Assembly (NCBI GenBank): GCA_016715985.1
Contig: JADJXD010000001.1
Location: 124,001 to 188,000 of the forward strand
Direction: 5' to 3'
Source of the DNA: Saprospiraceae bacterium
Lineage (GTDB): Bacteria > Bacteroidota > Bacteroidia > Chitinophagales > Saprospiraceae
Length of the DNA: 64,000 nt
Part shown: positions 1-8,995 of the stretch, in pieces
Numbering within the stretch: the stretch's first letter is position 1
Layout of the letters: each line of letters starts with the position of its first letter
Translations under genes and position numbers: made by a program
The notes under the pieces: model-generated
The model's input: the letters and a program-made list of their open reading frames with translations, nothing else
What the model was told of the DNA's origin: nothing
The model's database searches: none

Positions 1-638
1 ATCCGTATGAATTTTATAGTCAGGAAGATCTGCTTAAATTTTATCGGGATTATATACCGGATGGAAGCGGATTTATATATTCACACACAAATTATGCGTT
101 ATTGGAAATAGCACTGGAATATATTGCCGGCAAAAACTTCGGAGATCTGCTAAGTGAATATATTTTTATGCCACTGTCGATGCATAATAGTTTTGTTGAA
201 TTTCCTGAAAAGCGATCAAATCTGATTACTGAAGGTCACAGCAGAGCAGGAAAGCTGACTACACCCTGGAATTTTTCTTCCTTTAAAGGATCTGAAGGCG
301 TCAAATCGAGCATGTCTGATATGATAAAATTTATAAAAGCAAATCTGAATCTGTCCGAAACCAAGCTGGATGCTATTTTTAATCAAAATTTCACGCCTTC
401 TGCACAAACTACATTTAATGAAAAATTGTATATCGCAAAAGGGTGGCATTCATTAGAGTTGAAAAATTATCCTATTATTTCACATACGGGCAAAACTTCA
501 GGACACACATCATCTGTCGCTATGGTCAGGGAGACAAAAACAGCCGTTATTATTCTGGCAAATTCTGCTGTGGGGACGGAAGATCTCGGCATACAAATAT
601 TAAGAATGATTAATTTTAATTGGAAAAGAAAGGTTTAA
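1..638 (+). CDS. Serine hydrolase, beta-lactamase/D-Ala-D-Ala carboxypeptidase family (5' truncated by window edge)
   Basis: C-terminal part of a penicillin-binding-protein-like serine hydrolase (class C beta-lactamase fold). The frame is open from base 3, so the gene starts outside the window; the nucleophile motif SxxK is not visible. The segment at about 75-104 reads FIYSHTNYALLE, matching the family's second motif region (usually YSN; here YSH), and HTG near 487-495 stands where KTG/HTG is expected, followed by SGHTSSVAMV. The family acts on peptides, esters or cell-wall peptides, usually in the periplasm; the substrate cannot be told. Three bases separate it from the next gene, so they are probably co-transcribed. 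Confidence 0.8.
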   Translation, partial: PYEFYSQEDLLKFYRDYIPDGSGFIYSHTNYALLEIALEYIAGKNFGDLLSEYIFMPLSMHNSFVEFPEKRSNLITEGHSRAGKLTTPWNFSSFKGSEGVKSSMSDMIKFIKANLNLSETKLDAIFNQNFTPSAQTTFNEKLYIAKGWHSLELKNYPIISHTGKTSGHTSSVAMVRETKTAVIILANSAVGTEDLGIQILRMINFNWKRKV

Positions 639-641
639 AGT

Positions 642-989
642 ATGAAGAAAGAGATAAATCTGCAATGGGATGACTTCATCAAAATGGGAAATCCTGAAAA
701 TGCTCCTGAAATGCCGGATGAAACAAAGGAAATATTTAAGCCCGCTTTACAGAAATTAAGAATTCATCTGGACAAAAAACAAAGAGGTGGTAAGGAAGTC
801 ACACTGATACTCGGATTTGAAGGACCTGAAAATATTCTGGAAGAACTCGGAAAGTTTCTTAAAACTAAATGCGGAGTCGGCGGTACTGTAAAAGATAATG
901 AAATAATACTTCAGGGAAACCATAGAGACAAGGTTCTTGCGTTACTTCATGAAAAGGGCTATAAGCAATCAAAAAAAGCGGGTGGATAG
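642..989 (+). CDS. SUI1/eIF1-like translation initiation factor (YciH family)
   Basis: A 115-residue protein. The C-terminal two thirds carry the SUI1 fold signature: basic KKQRGGKEVTLILGFEG, then LGKFLKTKCGVGGTVKD and NEIILQGNHRDKV. Family members resemble eukaryotic eIF1 and bind the small ribosomal subunit; the bacterial role (YciH) is poorly defined and linked to start-site fidelity or stress. The ATG at 642 follows the preceding stop by three bases, implying translational coupling with the hydrolase. The length fits the family. Confidence 0.9.
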   Translation: MKKEINLQWDDFIKMGNPENAPEMPDETKEIFKPALQKLRIHLDKKQRGGKEVTLILGFEGPENILEELGKFLKTKCGVGGTVKDNEIILQGNHRDKVLALLHEKGYKQSKKAGG

Positions 990-1096
990 TTTTATTCTTT
1001 AAAATTTAATCAATATTCAGCGGGTATATTATCTGAAAACTTTAAATTTTCATTATATTATTTTGAATGAGAGTATAAAAATGAGTAATAAATAGC

Positions 1097-1104
1097 TATT
1101 TTTG
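1097..1104 (+). promoter_or_regulatory. Bacteroidota -7 promoter element for aconitase
   Basis: TATTTTTG matches the Bacteroidota sigma-A -7 consensus TAnnTTTG, 33 bases before the aconitase ATG. No clear TTTG -33 box at standard spacing is seen. Confidence 0.55.
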
Positions 1105-1137
1105 CAGCTATTAATAAATTTTTAAACGTAAACAGAG

Positions 1138-3408
1138 ATGCCATTTGACATAGATATGATCAAGGCTTATTATGAGAATTTACCCGAACAAGTAAATCAA
1201 ATCAGAAAAGCCCTTCAAAAACCACTGACTTTAACAGAAAAAATTCTTTACACCCATCTTCATGCAGAATCTTCGCTTCAGGAATACTATAAAGGGAAAG
1301 ATTATGTTTTTTTTGCCCCGGACAGAGTTGCAATGCAGGACGCTACCGCTCAGATGGCATTATTACAATTTATGACTGCGGGTAGATCCAAAGTTGCTGT
1401 TCCTTCTACTGTACACTGTGATCACCTTATATTGGCTAAGATCGGTGCAGAAGAAGATTTGGATACAGCAAAAAATGTTAATTCCGAAGTATATGACTTT
1501 CTTGAGTCAATTTCTAATAAATATGGAATCGGATTCTGGGCTCCTGGTGCAGGTATTATTCATCAGGTGGTGCTTGAAAATTATGCATTTCCCGGAGGGA
1601 TGATGATAGGTACCGACTCCCACACTCCAAATGCCGGTGGATTAGGAATGCTTGCTATCGGTGTCGGTGGAGCGGATGCAGTGGATGTTATGGCCGGCAT
1701 GGCTTGGGAATTGAAGATGCCAAAAATCATCGGTGTAAAACTAACCGGAAAATTAAATGGTTGGGCATCGCCCAAAGATGTTATTCTGAAAGTTGCCGGA
1801 ATACTTACCGTTAAGGGAGGTACAGGTGCTATTGTTGAATATTTTGGAGAAGGTGCTGAAAGTATGTCCTGTACGGGAAAAGGAACAATCTGTAACATGG
1901 GTGCTGAGATTGGTGCTACAACTTCTACCTTTGGTTACGATGATTCAATGAGCAGATACCTGCATGCAACCGGTCGTGCAGAAATTGCAGCGTTAGCTGA
2001 TCATGTAAAAGCAGAACTTACAGGCGACGCAGAATGTTATGCCAATCCGGAAAAATATTTTGACAGAGTCATTGAAATCGATCTTTCTACACTTGAACCT
2101 CATGTAAATGGTCCTTACACACCTGATTTGGCATGGCCACTTTCTGAATTTGCACAAGCTGTACGAGACAATAATTATCCACCAAAATTAGAGGTTGGAT
2201 TGATCGGCTCATGTACCAATTCGTCTTACGAAGATTTGACAAGAGCCGCATCTGTTGCAAAGCAAGCAGTTGCCAAAAACCTGAAAGTCAGGTCAGAATT
2301 TACTGTCACACCCGGCTCAGAACTTATCCGCTTTACAGTGGAAAGGGATGGACTTTTGGATGAGTTTGAAAAAATGGGAGGTGTTGTACTTGCGAATGCC
2401 TGTGGTCCTTGTATCGGACAGTGGGAAAGACATATGGATGACCCGAGCAGAAAAAATTCCATCATCACTTCCTTTAACAGAAATTTCAGTAAAAGGAATG
2501 ACGGAAATGCCAGTACGCATGCCTTTGTTGCTTCCCCGGAGATAGTTACTGCTTTTGCAATTGCAGGTGACCTGACTTTCAACCCGATGAAAGACACTTT
2601 GATCAATGAAAACGGAGAAGAAGTTACATTGGATGCACCAACAGGTATTGAACTACCTCCACGCGGATTTGATGTGGAAGATGCAGGGTATGTGGCTCCG
2701 ATGGAAGACGGCAGTGGTGTTGATGTGAAAGTATCACCTGATTCTGACAGATTACAATTGTTAAAACCTTTTGAACCCATTACATCTGAACAGTTAATAG
2801 GAATGAGATTATTGATCAAGGCAAAAGGAAAGTGTACCACAGATCATATTTCTATGGCAGGACCATGGTTGAAATACAGAGGTCATCTAGAAAACATTTC
2901 AAATAATTGTTTGATAGGAGCAATCAATTACTTCAATGAAGACACTAATAAAGTTCTTAATTTAGTCAGTAATGAATATATGAAAGTACCGGATTCTGCC
3001 CGACTTTATCAGGCAAACGGGATAGGTACAGTTGTAATCGGAGAAGAAAACTATGGCGAAGGTTCTTCCCGCGAACATGCGGCAATGGAGCCAAGATACC
3101 TTGGGGTAAAGGCTGTGATTGTAAAATCATTTGCAAGAATTCACGAAACGAATCTGAAAAAACAAGGAATGTTTGCATTGACATTTGCTAATCCGGATGA
3201 TTATGAAAAAATCAGACAGGATGACAGAATCAGTATTCATGGATTTAATACGATGCAGGAAGGTCATTGTTTAGTAGTACACTTACTTCATGCAGATGGC
3301 TCTGAAGACTTTTTTGATGTAAATCACACCTACAACGATGCTCAGATTGCATGGGTAAGATCCGGTTCAGCGTTAAATAAAATCAGAGAAGGATTAGTTA
3401 AAAACTAA
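1138..3408 (+). CDS. acn: Aconitate hydratase
   Basis: A 756-residue aconitase that interconverts citrate and isocitrate in the TCA cycle, cytoplasmic, with a [4Fe-4S] cluster. The cluster ligands are visible as Cys359 (IGSCTNSSYED) and Cys422/Cys425 (NACGPCIGQW). Substrate-site signatures TDSHTPNAGGLGMLAIGVGG (about 159-178) and GEGSSREHAAMEPRYLG (swivel domain) are present. The length agrees with the mitochondrial-type aconitase common in Bacteroidota. It appears to be a single-gene unit: a -7 element upstream and a strong intrinsic terminator just after the stop. Confidence 0.97.
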   Translation: MPFDIDMIKAYYENLPEQVNQIRKALQKPLTLTEKILYTHLHAESSLQEYYKGKDYVFFAPDRVAMQDATAQMALLQFMTAGRSKVAVPSTVHCDHLILAKIGAEEDLDTAKNVNSEVYDFLESISNKYGIGFWAPGAGIIHQVVLENYAFPGGMMIGTDSHTPNAGGLGMLAIGVGGADAVDVMAGMAWELKMPKIIGVKLTGKLNGWASPKDVILKVAGILTVKGGTGAIVEYFGEGAESMSCTGKGTICNMGAEIGATTSTFGYDDSMSRYLHATGRAEIAALADHVKAELTGDAECYANPEKYFDRVIEIDLSTLEPHVNGPYTPDLAWPLSEFAQAVRDNNYPPKLEVGLIGSCTNSSYEDLTRAASVAKQAVAKNLKVRSEFTVTPGSELIRFTVERDGLLDEFEKMGGVVLANACGPCIGQWERHMDDPSRKNSIITSFNRNFSKRNDGNASTHAFVASPEIVTAFAIAGDLTFNPMKDTLINENGEEVTLDAPTGIELPPRGFDVEDAGYVAPMEDGSGVDVKVSPDSDRLQLLKPFEPITSEQLIGMRLLIKAKGKCTTDHISMAGPWLKYRGHLENISNNCLIGAINYFNEDTNKVLNLVSNEYMKVPDSARLYQANGIGTVVIGEENYGEGSSREHAAMEPRYLGVKAVIVKSFARIHETNLKKQGMFALTFANPDDYEKIRQDDRISIHGFNTMQEGHCLVVHLLHADGSEDFFDVNHTYNDAQIAWVRSGSALNKIREGLVKN

Positions 3409-3435
3409 TTCTAAATAGAATAGATTTATACGAAG

Positions 3436-3480
3436 ACGCCCGTTCATACATTCGTGTAGAACGGGCGTTTTTATTTTTTT
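3436..3480 (+). terminator. Rho-independent terminator after aconitase
   Basis: Perfect 10-bp stem ACGCCCGTTC / GAACGGGCGT (3436-3445 and 3459-3468), 13-base loop, then a T-rich run. Confidence 0.9.
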
Positions 3481-3498
3481 CATGAAATATTATATCAA

Positions 3499-3897
3499 TT
3501 AGGGGTTGGGTGCTTTTTCAATCAGATCCCATAGATTCCCATACAAATCCTGAAATACAGCAACTTTTCCATAAGATTCCAGTGATAAAGGTCTTACGAA
3601 TACAACTCCTTTTGAAATCAACATTTTATAATCCCGGTCAATATCATCTGTGTACAGAAACAGGAAGACTCTCCCTCCGGTCTGATTTCCAATTCTTGAA
3701 GTTTGTTCATTTCCGGAAGCTTTTGCAAGCAATAAACCTGCACCATTATTTCCTGCAGGAGCAACAACCACCCATCTTTTCGTATCATTCAAGACAGAGT
3801 CTTCCAGTAATTCAAAATTCAATATTTCACAATAAAATCTTATTGCTTCATCATAATCTCTGACTACTATTGCAATCTGTCCAATATACCTGTTCAT
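3499..3897 (-). CDS. VOC-family (glyoxalase/bleomycin-resistance-like) protein
   Basis: A 132-residue single vicinal-oxygen-chelate domain. It opens with IGQIAIVVRDYDEAIRFYCE, the usual first beta-alpha unit, and ends with FQDLYGNLWDLIEK, the usual metal-ligand Glu region. VOC proteins are metal-dependent lyases, isomerases or dioxygenases, or simply binding proteins; nothing here identifies the substrate. It is convergent with aconitase and follows the CHU_C gene on the same strand with only 26 bases between, so it may be read through from the type IX operon. Confidence 0.85.
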   Translation of the reverse strand: MNRYIGQIAIVVRDYDEAIRFYCEILNFELLEDSVLNDTKRWVVVAPAGNNGAGLLLAKASGNEQTSRIGNQTGGRVFLFLYTDDIDRDYKMLISKGVVFVRPLSLESYGKVAVFQDLYGNLWDLIEKAPNP

Positions 3898-3923
3898 GAT
3901 AAAAAACCGAGTGTTTAAAAAAA

Positions 3924-6900
3924 TTAACGGAGCAAATTAATATTTCCTTGCTTTTTGTATTCTTCAGCGTTTATACATAGTACTCTGAGATAAAATGCAA
4001 ATGAATCCGGCGATAAGGCTCTTCCCTGGAAGGTGCCATCCCAACCTACATTTTTATCAGTTGTTCTGAAAACTTCCTGTCCCCATCTGTTGTAGATAAT
4101 GAGTTCCAATTCATCAATAAAATTACTTCTGACTAAAAGTACATCATTATTACCATCCCCGTTGGGTGTAAATGCATTCGGCAAATACACGTCTGTTTCA
4201 TCACACTGAGCTGTTCGTACTTCAACCGTTACCTGATCTGTAGCTGTACATCCGTCCTGATCTGTCACCGTTACAAGATAGGATGTGGTTTGAATAGGCG
4301 AAACTAAGATAGACAAACCACTCTCACCGGTACTCCAATTATAGGTGGCATTTATGATTGGATTTACCACTTTTATTTCAATATCTTCTCCTTCATATAT
4401 GGTCAGATCGGGCTCAGCAGTGACATTGACATCAATAGGACTACCGACTTCCGGATCAAAACTGATGGATTCTTTACATCCTGAATTTAGATTTGTTATA
4501 GTAACGGAAAGTGTTTTACCGGCGATCAATCTCACAACAGGATTTGGTGTTTGGGTTCCTGAAATAAAACAATCAGCAGGCGTCCAATTAAAGGCATAAT
4601 TTTCAGGATTCAGTATAGTTAAATTAATCTGTCCATTTTGATCAAAACAAAAGATGTCCGGTGTTTCTATCGTAAAATCAAACGGCTTAGTAATCATCGG
4701 AGAAACAGTACCGGTATCTTTGCAGCCATACTCAATATTAGTTATTTCTACAGTTAATTCCAATCCTTCAGTCGCATTTATTAAAGGGTTATTGGTAGTT
4801 CCTCCTGATATAATACTTTCTGATGGTGACCAATTGAACAAGTATTCTTCAGGATTGGCGATATTTAATGTGATTCGGCTATTTTCGTTAACACACAAGC
4901 TATCATCCTGTGTGATTTGAAAATCAAAATCAAATAAGTTTACTTCAATTTCGATACTATCTTTACACCCATAAATATCTTTCCCGTTTAATATCAACCG
5001 GACGTCATTTGTCACTTGAAAATCTAAAACATTTCCCATTGAAATGACATTTCCTGACAGATCAGTCCAGTGATAAGTGGCGTCAATCAGATTGGAAGTA
5101 CCCACTAATGAGACCGTATCTCCCGGACAAACTGTAAACGGACCCAATTGATCCAGTTTAATTTGTGGATTTACAATTATGGTCTTCTCCACCTTTTTAA
5201 ACGGACAGACACCAACCAGATTTTCCAGAACTACATCAAATACTCCGGGTTCAGTATAGACATAACAGGGTGCTTTTTCGGGAGAAGTGTCGTTACTGCT
5301 CAACGGATCCCCAAAATTCCAACGTACAAAACCGTTATAATCACCACCATCGATTGTAAAACAAACTTTATACTCTCCACATTCCGGCAGATTAAATTCA
5401 AAATCCACAACAGGATTTTGAGACAAAATGAGATGTATTGAATCTGTCAAAACACATCCAAACTGATTAGTTACAGTATAAACAAGGTAAAAGTCTTCCG
5501 TTTGATCATTCCCTACTCCGATTTTGATATTTCCACTGTCCTGACCACTGATAATTCGCGGGTCATCTTTCCAGCTAAAGGTAAGAATATGGGACTGAAT
5601 TTCATTGTAAATAGGTAATGTAACGGTATCGCCAGGACAGATGTTGTAAGGTGATGCTGCCAGAATAGAAGGTGTCTGATTTGTCACTACAAATATTGCC
5701 GGCATGGTAGAACAGAGTTCTCCTTCAAAAAGAGCATAATATGTTTCAGAGTTTCCTGAAAAACTTGTTGTCAATGAAGGACCTGATGTAATGATGGTTG
5801 CAAAATCAGGCTCGGTACTCCATAAATATTGGCCTTCTCCCACTCCACCTTCAACACTTAAATTAACTTCACCGTCACATGTATTCGATTCACCTGTGAT
5901 CCCTATTACGACTTCTCCTCCTAAGGCAACTACACTGACACTTGAAGTAACAGTACAAAGACCATCAGTTACAGTAACAAAATATGTCATATTCTGATTG
6001 ATATTCACCAAAGGATTGGAAGGATCCGTCAGATCGAGTCCTTCTGTCGGTGACCAGGTGTATGTCCAGTCAGGATTAGGATTTTGTACCAACGCCTTTG
6101 TTTGACCCGGACAAAGAATCACAGGTTGAGTACTTAATTGTATCGTCGCAAACGGCCCCGGTAAAAAACGATCGGTTAAAGTATCAATACAGCCATTTGC
6201 ATAATTAACTGTCAAAAAAACATCCACAAAGCTATCTTTCGGAATGGTTACCAAAAAATCACTATTTGTGAATGTATTACTGACTCCGCCTGAAATTATA
6301 CCCCATTCATAATTTATGGCATTGATATTGTTAGCCAGAGCAGGACTATATTCAAAACCCAAAGTAACATTCAGGTCATCCGGGCAGTTATCAGGAACAT
6401 AATTATAGTCCACCAATGGAAATACAAGATTAATATCAATTTCCCGGGTTTCTGTCACAAAACAGTTGTCACCAAAGGTAAATACTCCTGCAACCTCAAC
6501 TATTCCACTATTTTTGTTTATTTCTGCAAAAACCAAAGGTCCTGAATAAATATTGGTTCCAATAGTAAACTCCTGATTCTGAATAGTACCAAAAGGATTC
6601 AATGGATCGGATAAATCTGTAATTTTCAGTGTTACATTGTCACCATCCGGACAACCTTCAAAATCTATCGTAAAATCTGCATTCGGGATAAGAGTAGCAG
6701 GGTCAATGTCAAAAATCTGTTCGGCTGTACATCCATTATCAGCGTTTACGGTAAGTTTTATATTTACAGTTCCTGATGACAAAATCCCAAATGAGACTTC
6801 ATTTCCAGCCAACATTACGTTATTACCATTTTGGATAATTGACCATTGTCTTGTTGTGAGTGTATATCCGGGTTCATTAAAAACTGATTTGTCCGACAAC

Positions 6901-8966
6901 TTTATAAACAAACTATCTTTATTTTCAGAACAATCGGTTAGTTCATAACTATAATCAACATTTATATTATTATTAAAAACAGCTACCTGACGGAAAATGG
7001 AATCAATACAGCCATCACTACTTCTTCTTGCACTTAATAATACATTGTATATTCCGGGTGCAGGAAATGTATATATAGGATTAGTCTCAGAAGATAAAAA
7101 TTGCGGATCTACAGAAGGAAAATTAAAATTCCAGGCAAATGTCTGTGCATTGGAGCTGGTATTAAAAAACGAAACTTCCAGCCCGGTACACTCGGTATCC
7201 GATGTATTAAATGTTGCTAATAGTGGTTCAAAAGGTAGTGTCTTTGTCAGAGTAGCAATACAAGAACCTTCAAATCCGGTTTCTAATGTTGCTGTAACCA
7301 GAGAAATATCCTTAGGAACCTGCACAATAACAGGATTCCCTGTATAATTCTCTCCGTTAATAGTCCAGGTTGAAGAAGTGATGGTCGCAAATGGATTCAA
7401 AGCGGCTGAAAGATTATTAAATTGTAAAACAGCCATGCCATTTGTAGGACACCCCCTCAGTTCATAATTAAAGTCAACTTCAGGTATAATATCTTCAGGA
7501 ACAATATTTTTTTCAATAACAGACTTACATCCATTACTTGCAGTCACCGTCAGCTTAATATTGATATTTCCGGAATAAGCCAACTTTATAAAAGGCGATT
7601 GGCCCGTATAAAATGAAGTAACTCCATTTTGCACAACAGCCCATTCCCAATTGTTCAAAACGAATCCAGGTTCATTGAAAACCGATAAATCTGTTGCCTG
7701 AATGGTCAGGGTATCATTTTCATTATCACATTCTGAAAGAGAGAATTTAAAGTCTGGTTCTATCTTGTTTGTAAAAACAGAGACTTGTTGTAAAAGTGTA
7801 TCGAAGCAACCATCACTACCACGAGTAACTCTCAATTTTACAGTATAAATACCAGATTGTGGATAGGTAAAAACAGGATTTCTGACTGTTGATGTAAATG
7901 CAGGGTCAGTAGATGGAAAATTAAAATACCATTGATAATTACTTGAACTGATACTATTATTTTGAAACTCAACCGTCAGACCGTCACAATTAGTTTCTGA
8001 AGTTGTAAATATGGCTGTTGGAGGTGGACTACACACTCTGACATTGTATTGAAAATCTCTTCTGACAGTTGAAATCAGTTTTCCGTTTCGATATTCTTCA
8101 ACGCTCACCCCTACCAGAAATTGTCCGACCAGATTTGGATTTGCAGTCAATACTCCTGTTTTACTATCAATTTGCAAAGGAGTACCTCCCAACAGATTCT
8201 GAAGACTATAGGGTGGTGCCCACTGAACCAAAGCGTAAGGCGGAGAAAAAGGTGGTTGAGGCATTGGCATATTAAAAGTTGCTCCGGTGTTGGGAGTAAT
8301 TAATTTATAAACCAATGAATCACCATCTATATCTGTAGCAGAATGATCAAATACAAGATTATTATTAGCACAAATATAAACATCCGGCCATTCTTTAAAT
8401 ACAGGAGAACTATTACCTAATGTAAGTGCATCTTCGCTGATTGATACCCAATAAGTAGAACCTGTTTCTAAGGGATTCATAATGTTTGCAAGGGTTTCAT
8501 TACGACAACAACGCTGATAAGCTAAAATATAGCCTCCTTCTCTGAAGGGGAGTCTGACCAATCGCTGATATACGGTTTCATGAACACAAACTTGTGTGCC
8601 TTCAAATCCACAATCACTTCTGATATATTGATTCAGCGTGTCTGATGCCATAAATGGTATTCTCAACTGGCCATTGTCTGCCAAACTGGTCAAAGGAGCT
8701 CCGGATGATGAAAAGATTCCGATAGATGCTACCGGATCAAATTGTGCATCAGGAGAACCAAGTAAACAGTCCCTTCTCAATGTCAATCTGACCTGAAATA
8801 CCTCTGGTGAAATTCTTCGATATGTCAATTCACCGCCCACAATGTGCGTTGCCTGTATTTTATCCGTTAAAAATCCTACCACAAAAATGATACAAATGCT
8901 CATTTTTAGCAGAGTGCTTAGCTTTTGTTTTAATGTAAACATCTTATTATTTATTCTTTTGTCCAT
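3924..8966 (-). CDS. Giant PKD-repeat adhesin with CHU_C gliding-motility C-terminal domain (T9SS cargo)
   Basis: A 1680-residue secreted protein. N-terminal signal peptide (hydrophobic SICIIFVVGFL), then ATHIVGGELTYR, a typical start of mature Bacteroidota PKD adhesins. The middle is a series of PKD/Ig-like modules; a block of about 268 residues starting near residue 314 is repeated in tandem near 582. The last ~87 residues (LPNAFTPNGDGNNDV ... YNRWGQEVF ... GNINLLR) are the CHU_C/TIGR04131 type B sorting domain. Such proteins are exported by the type IX system and displayed on the surface (SprB-like adhesins). Its position behind a PorP/SprF-like and a PorE-like gene (29-base gap) suggests these are its dedicated partners. 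An alternative start is Met9 (8942). Confidence 0.92.
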   Translation of the reverse strand: MDKRINNKMFTLKQKLSTLLKMSICIIFVVGFLTDKIQATHIVGGELTYRRISPEVFQVRLTLRRDCLLGSPDAQFDPVASIGIFSSSGAPLTSLADNGQLRIPFMASDTLNQYIRSDCGFEGTQVCVHETVYQRLVRLPFREGGYILAYQRCCRNETLANIMNPLETGSTYWVSISEDALTLGNSSPVFKEWPDVYICANNNLVFDHSATDIDGDSLVYKLITPNTGATFNMPMPQPPFSPPYALVQWAPPYSLQNLLGGTPLQIDSKTGVLTANPNLVGQFLVGVSVEEYRNGKLISTVRRDFQYNVRVCSPPPTAIFTTSETNCDGLTVEFQNNSISSSNYQWYFNFPSTDPAFTSTVRNPVFTYPQSGIYTVKLRVTRGSDGCFDTLLQQVSVFTNKIEPDFKFSLSECDNENDTLTIQATDLSVFNEPGFVLNNWEWAVVQNGVTSFYTGQSPFIKLAYSGNINIKLTVTASNGCKSVIEKNIVPEDIIPEVDFNYELRGCPTNGMAVLQFNNLSAALNPFATITSSTWTINGENYTGNPVIVQVPKDISLVTATLETGFEGSCIATLTKTLPFEPLLATFNTSDTECTGLEVSFFNTSSNAQTFAWNFNFPSVDPQFLSSETNPIYTFPAPGIYNVLLSARRSSDGCIDSIFRQVAVFNNNINVDYSYELTDCSENKDSLFIKLSDKSVFNEPGYTLTTRQWSIIQNGNNVMLAGNEVSFGILSSGTVNIKLTVNADNGCTAEQIFDIDPATLIPNADFTIDFEGCPDGDNVTLKITDLSDPLNPFGTIQNQEFTIGTNIYSGPLVFAEINKNSGIVEVAGVFTFGDNCFVTETREIDINLVFPLVDYNYVPDNCPDDLNVTLGFEYSPALANNINAINYEWGIISGGVSNTFTNSDFLVTIPKDSFVDVFLTVNYANGCIDTLTDRFLPGPFATIQLSTQPVILCPGQTKALVQNPNPDWTYTWSPTEGLDLTDPSNPLVNINQNMTYFVTVTDGLCTVTSSVSVVALGGEVVIGITGESNTCDGEVNLSVEGGVGEGQYLWSTEPDFATIITSGPSLTTSFSGNSETYYALFEGELCSTMPAIFVVTNQTPSILAASPYNICPGDTVTLPIYNEIQSHILTFSWKDDPRIISGQDSGNIKIGVGNDQTEDFYLVYTVTNQFGCVLTDSIHLILSQNPVVDFEFNLPECGEYKVCFTIDGGDYNGFVRWNFGDPLSSNDTSPEKAPCYVYTEPGVFDVVLENLVGVCPFKKVEKTIIVNPQIKLDQLGPFTVCPGDTVSLVGTSNLIDATYHWTDLSGNVISMGNVLDFQVTNDVRLILNGKDIYGCKDSIEIEVNLFDFDFQITQDDSLCVNENSRITLNIANPEEYLFNWSPSESIISGGTTNNPLINATEGLELTVEITNIEYGCKDTGTVSPMITKPFDFTIETPDIFCFDQNGQINLTILNPENYAFNWTPADCFISGTQTPNPVVRLIAGKTLSVTITNLNSGCKESISFDPEVGSPIDVNVTAEPDLTIYEGEDIEIKVVNPIINATYNWSTGESGLSILVSPIQTTSYLVTVTDQDGCTATDQVTVEVRTAQCDETDVYLPNAFTPNGDGNNDVLLVRSNFIDELELIIYNRWGQEVFRTTDKNVGWDGTFQGRALSPDSFAFYLRVLCINAEEYKKQGNINLLR

Positions 8967-8995
8967 TTATTTTATATTTTAAATATCATGGAAAT

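Noticed and set aside
2226..2840. Long antisense frame (204 codons) inside aconitase
   Set aside because: A mirror of the conserved aconitase coding frame; codon pattern and motifs belong to the plus strand.
8069..8303. Antisense frames inside the CHU_C adhesin
   Set aside because: They lie wholly inside a strongly supported gene on the other strand, with no promoter or family match.
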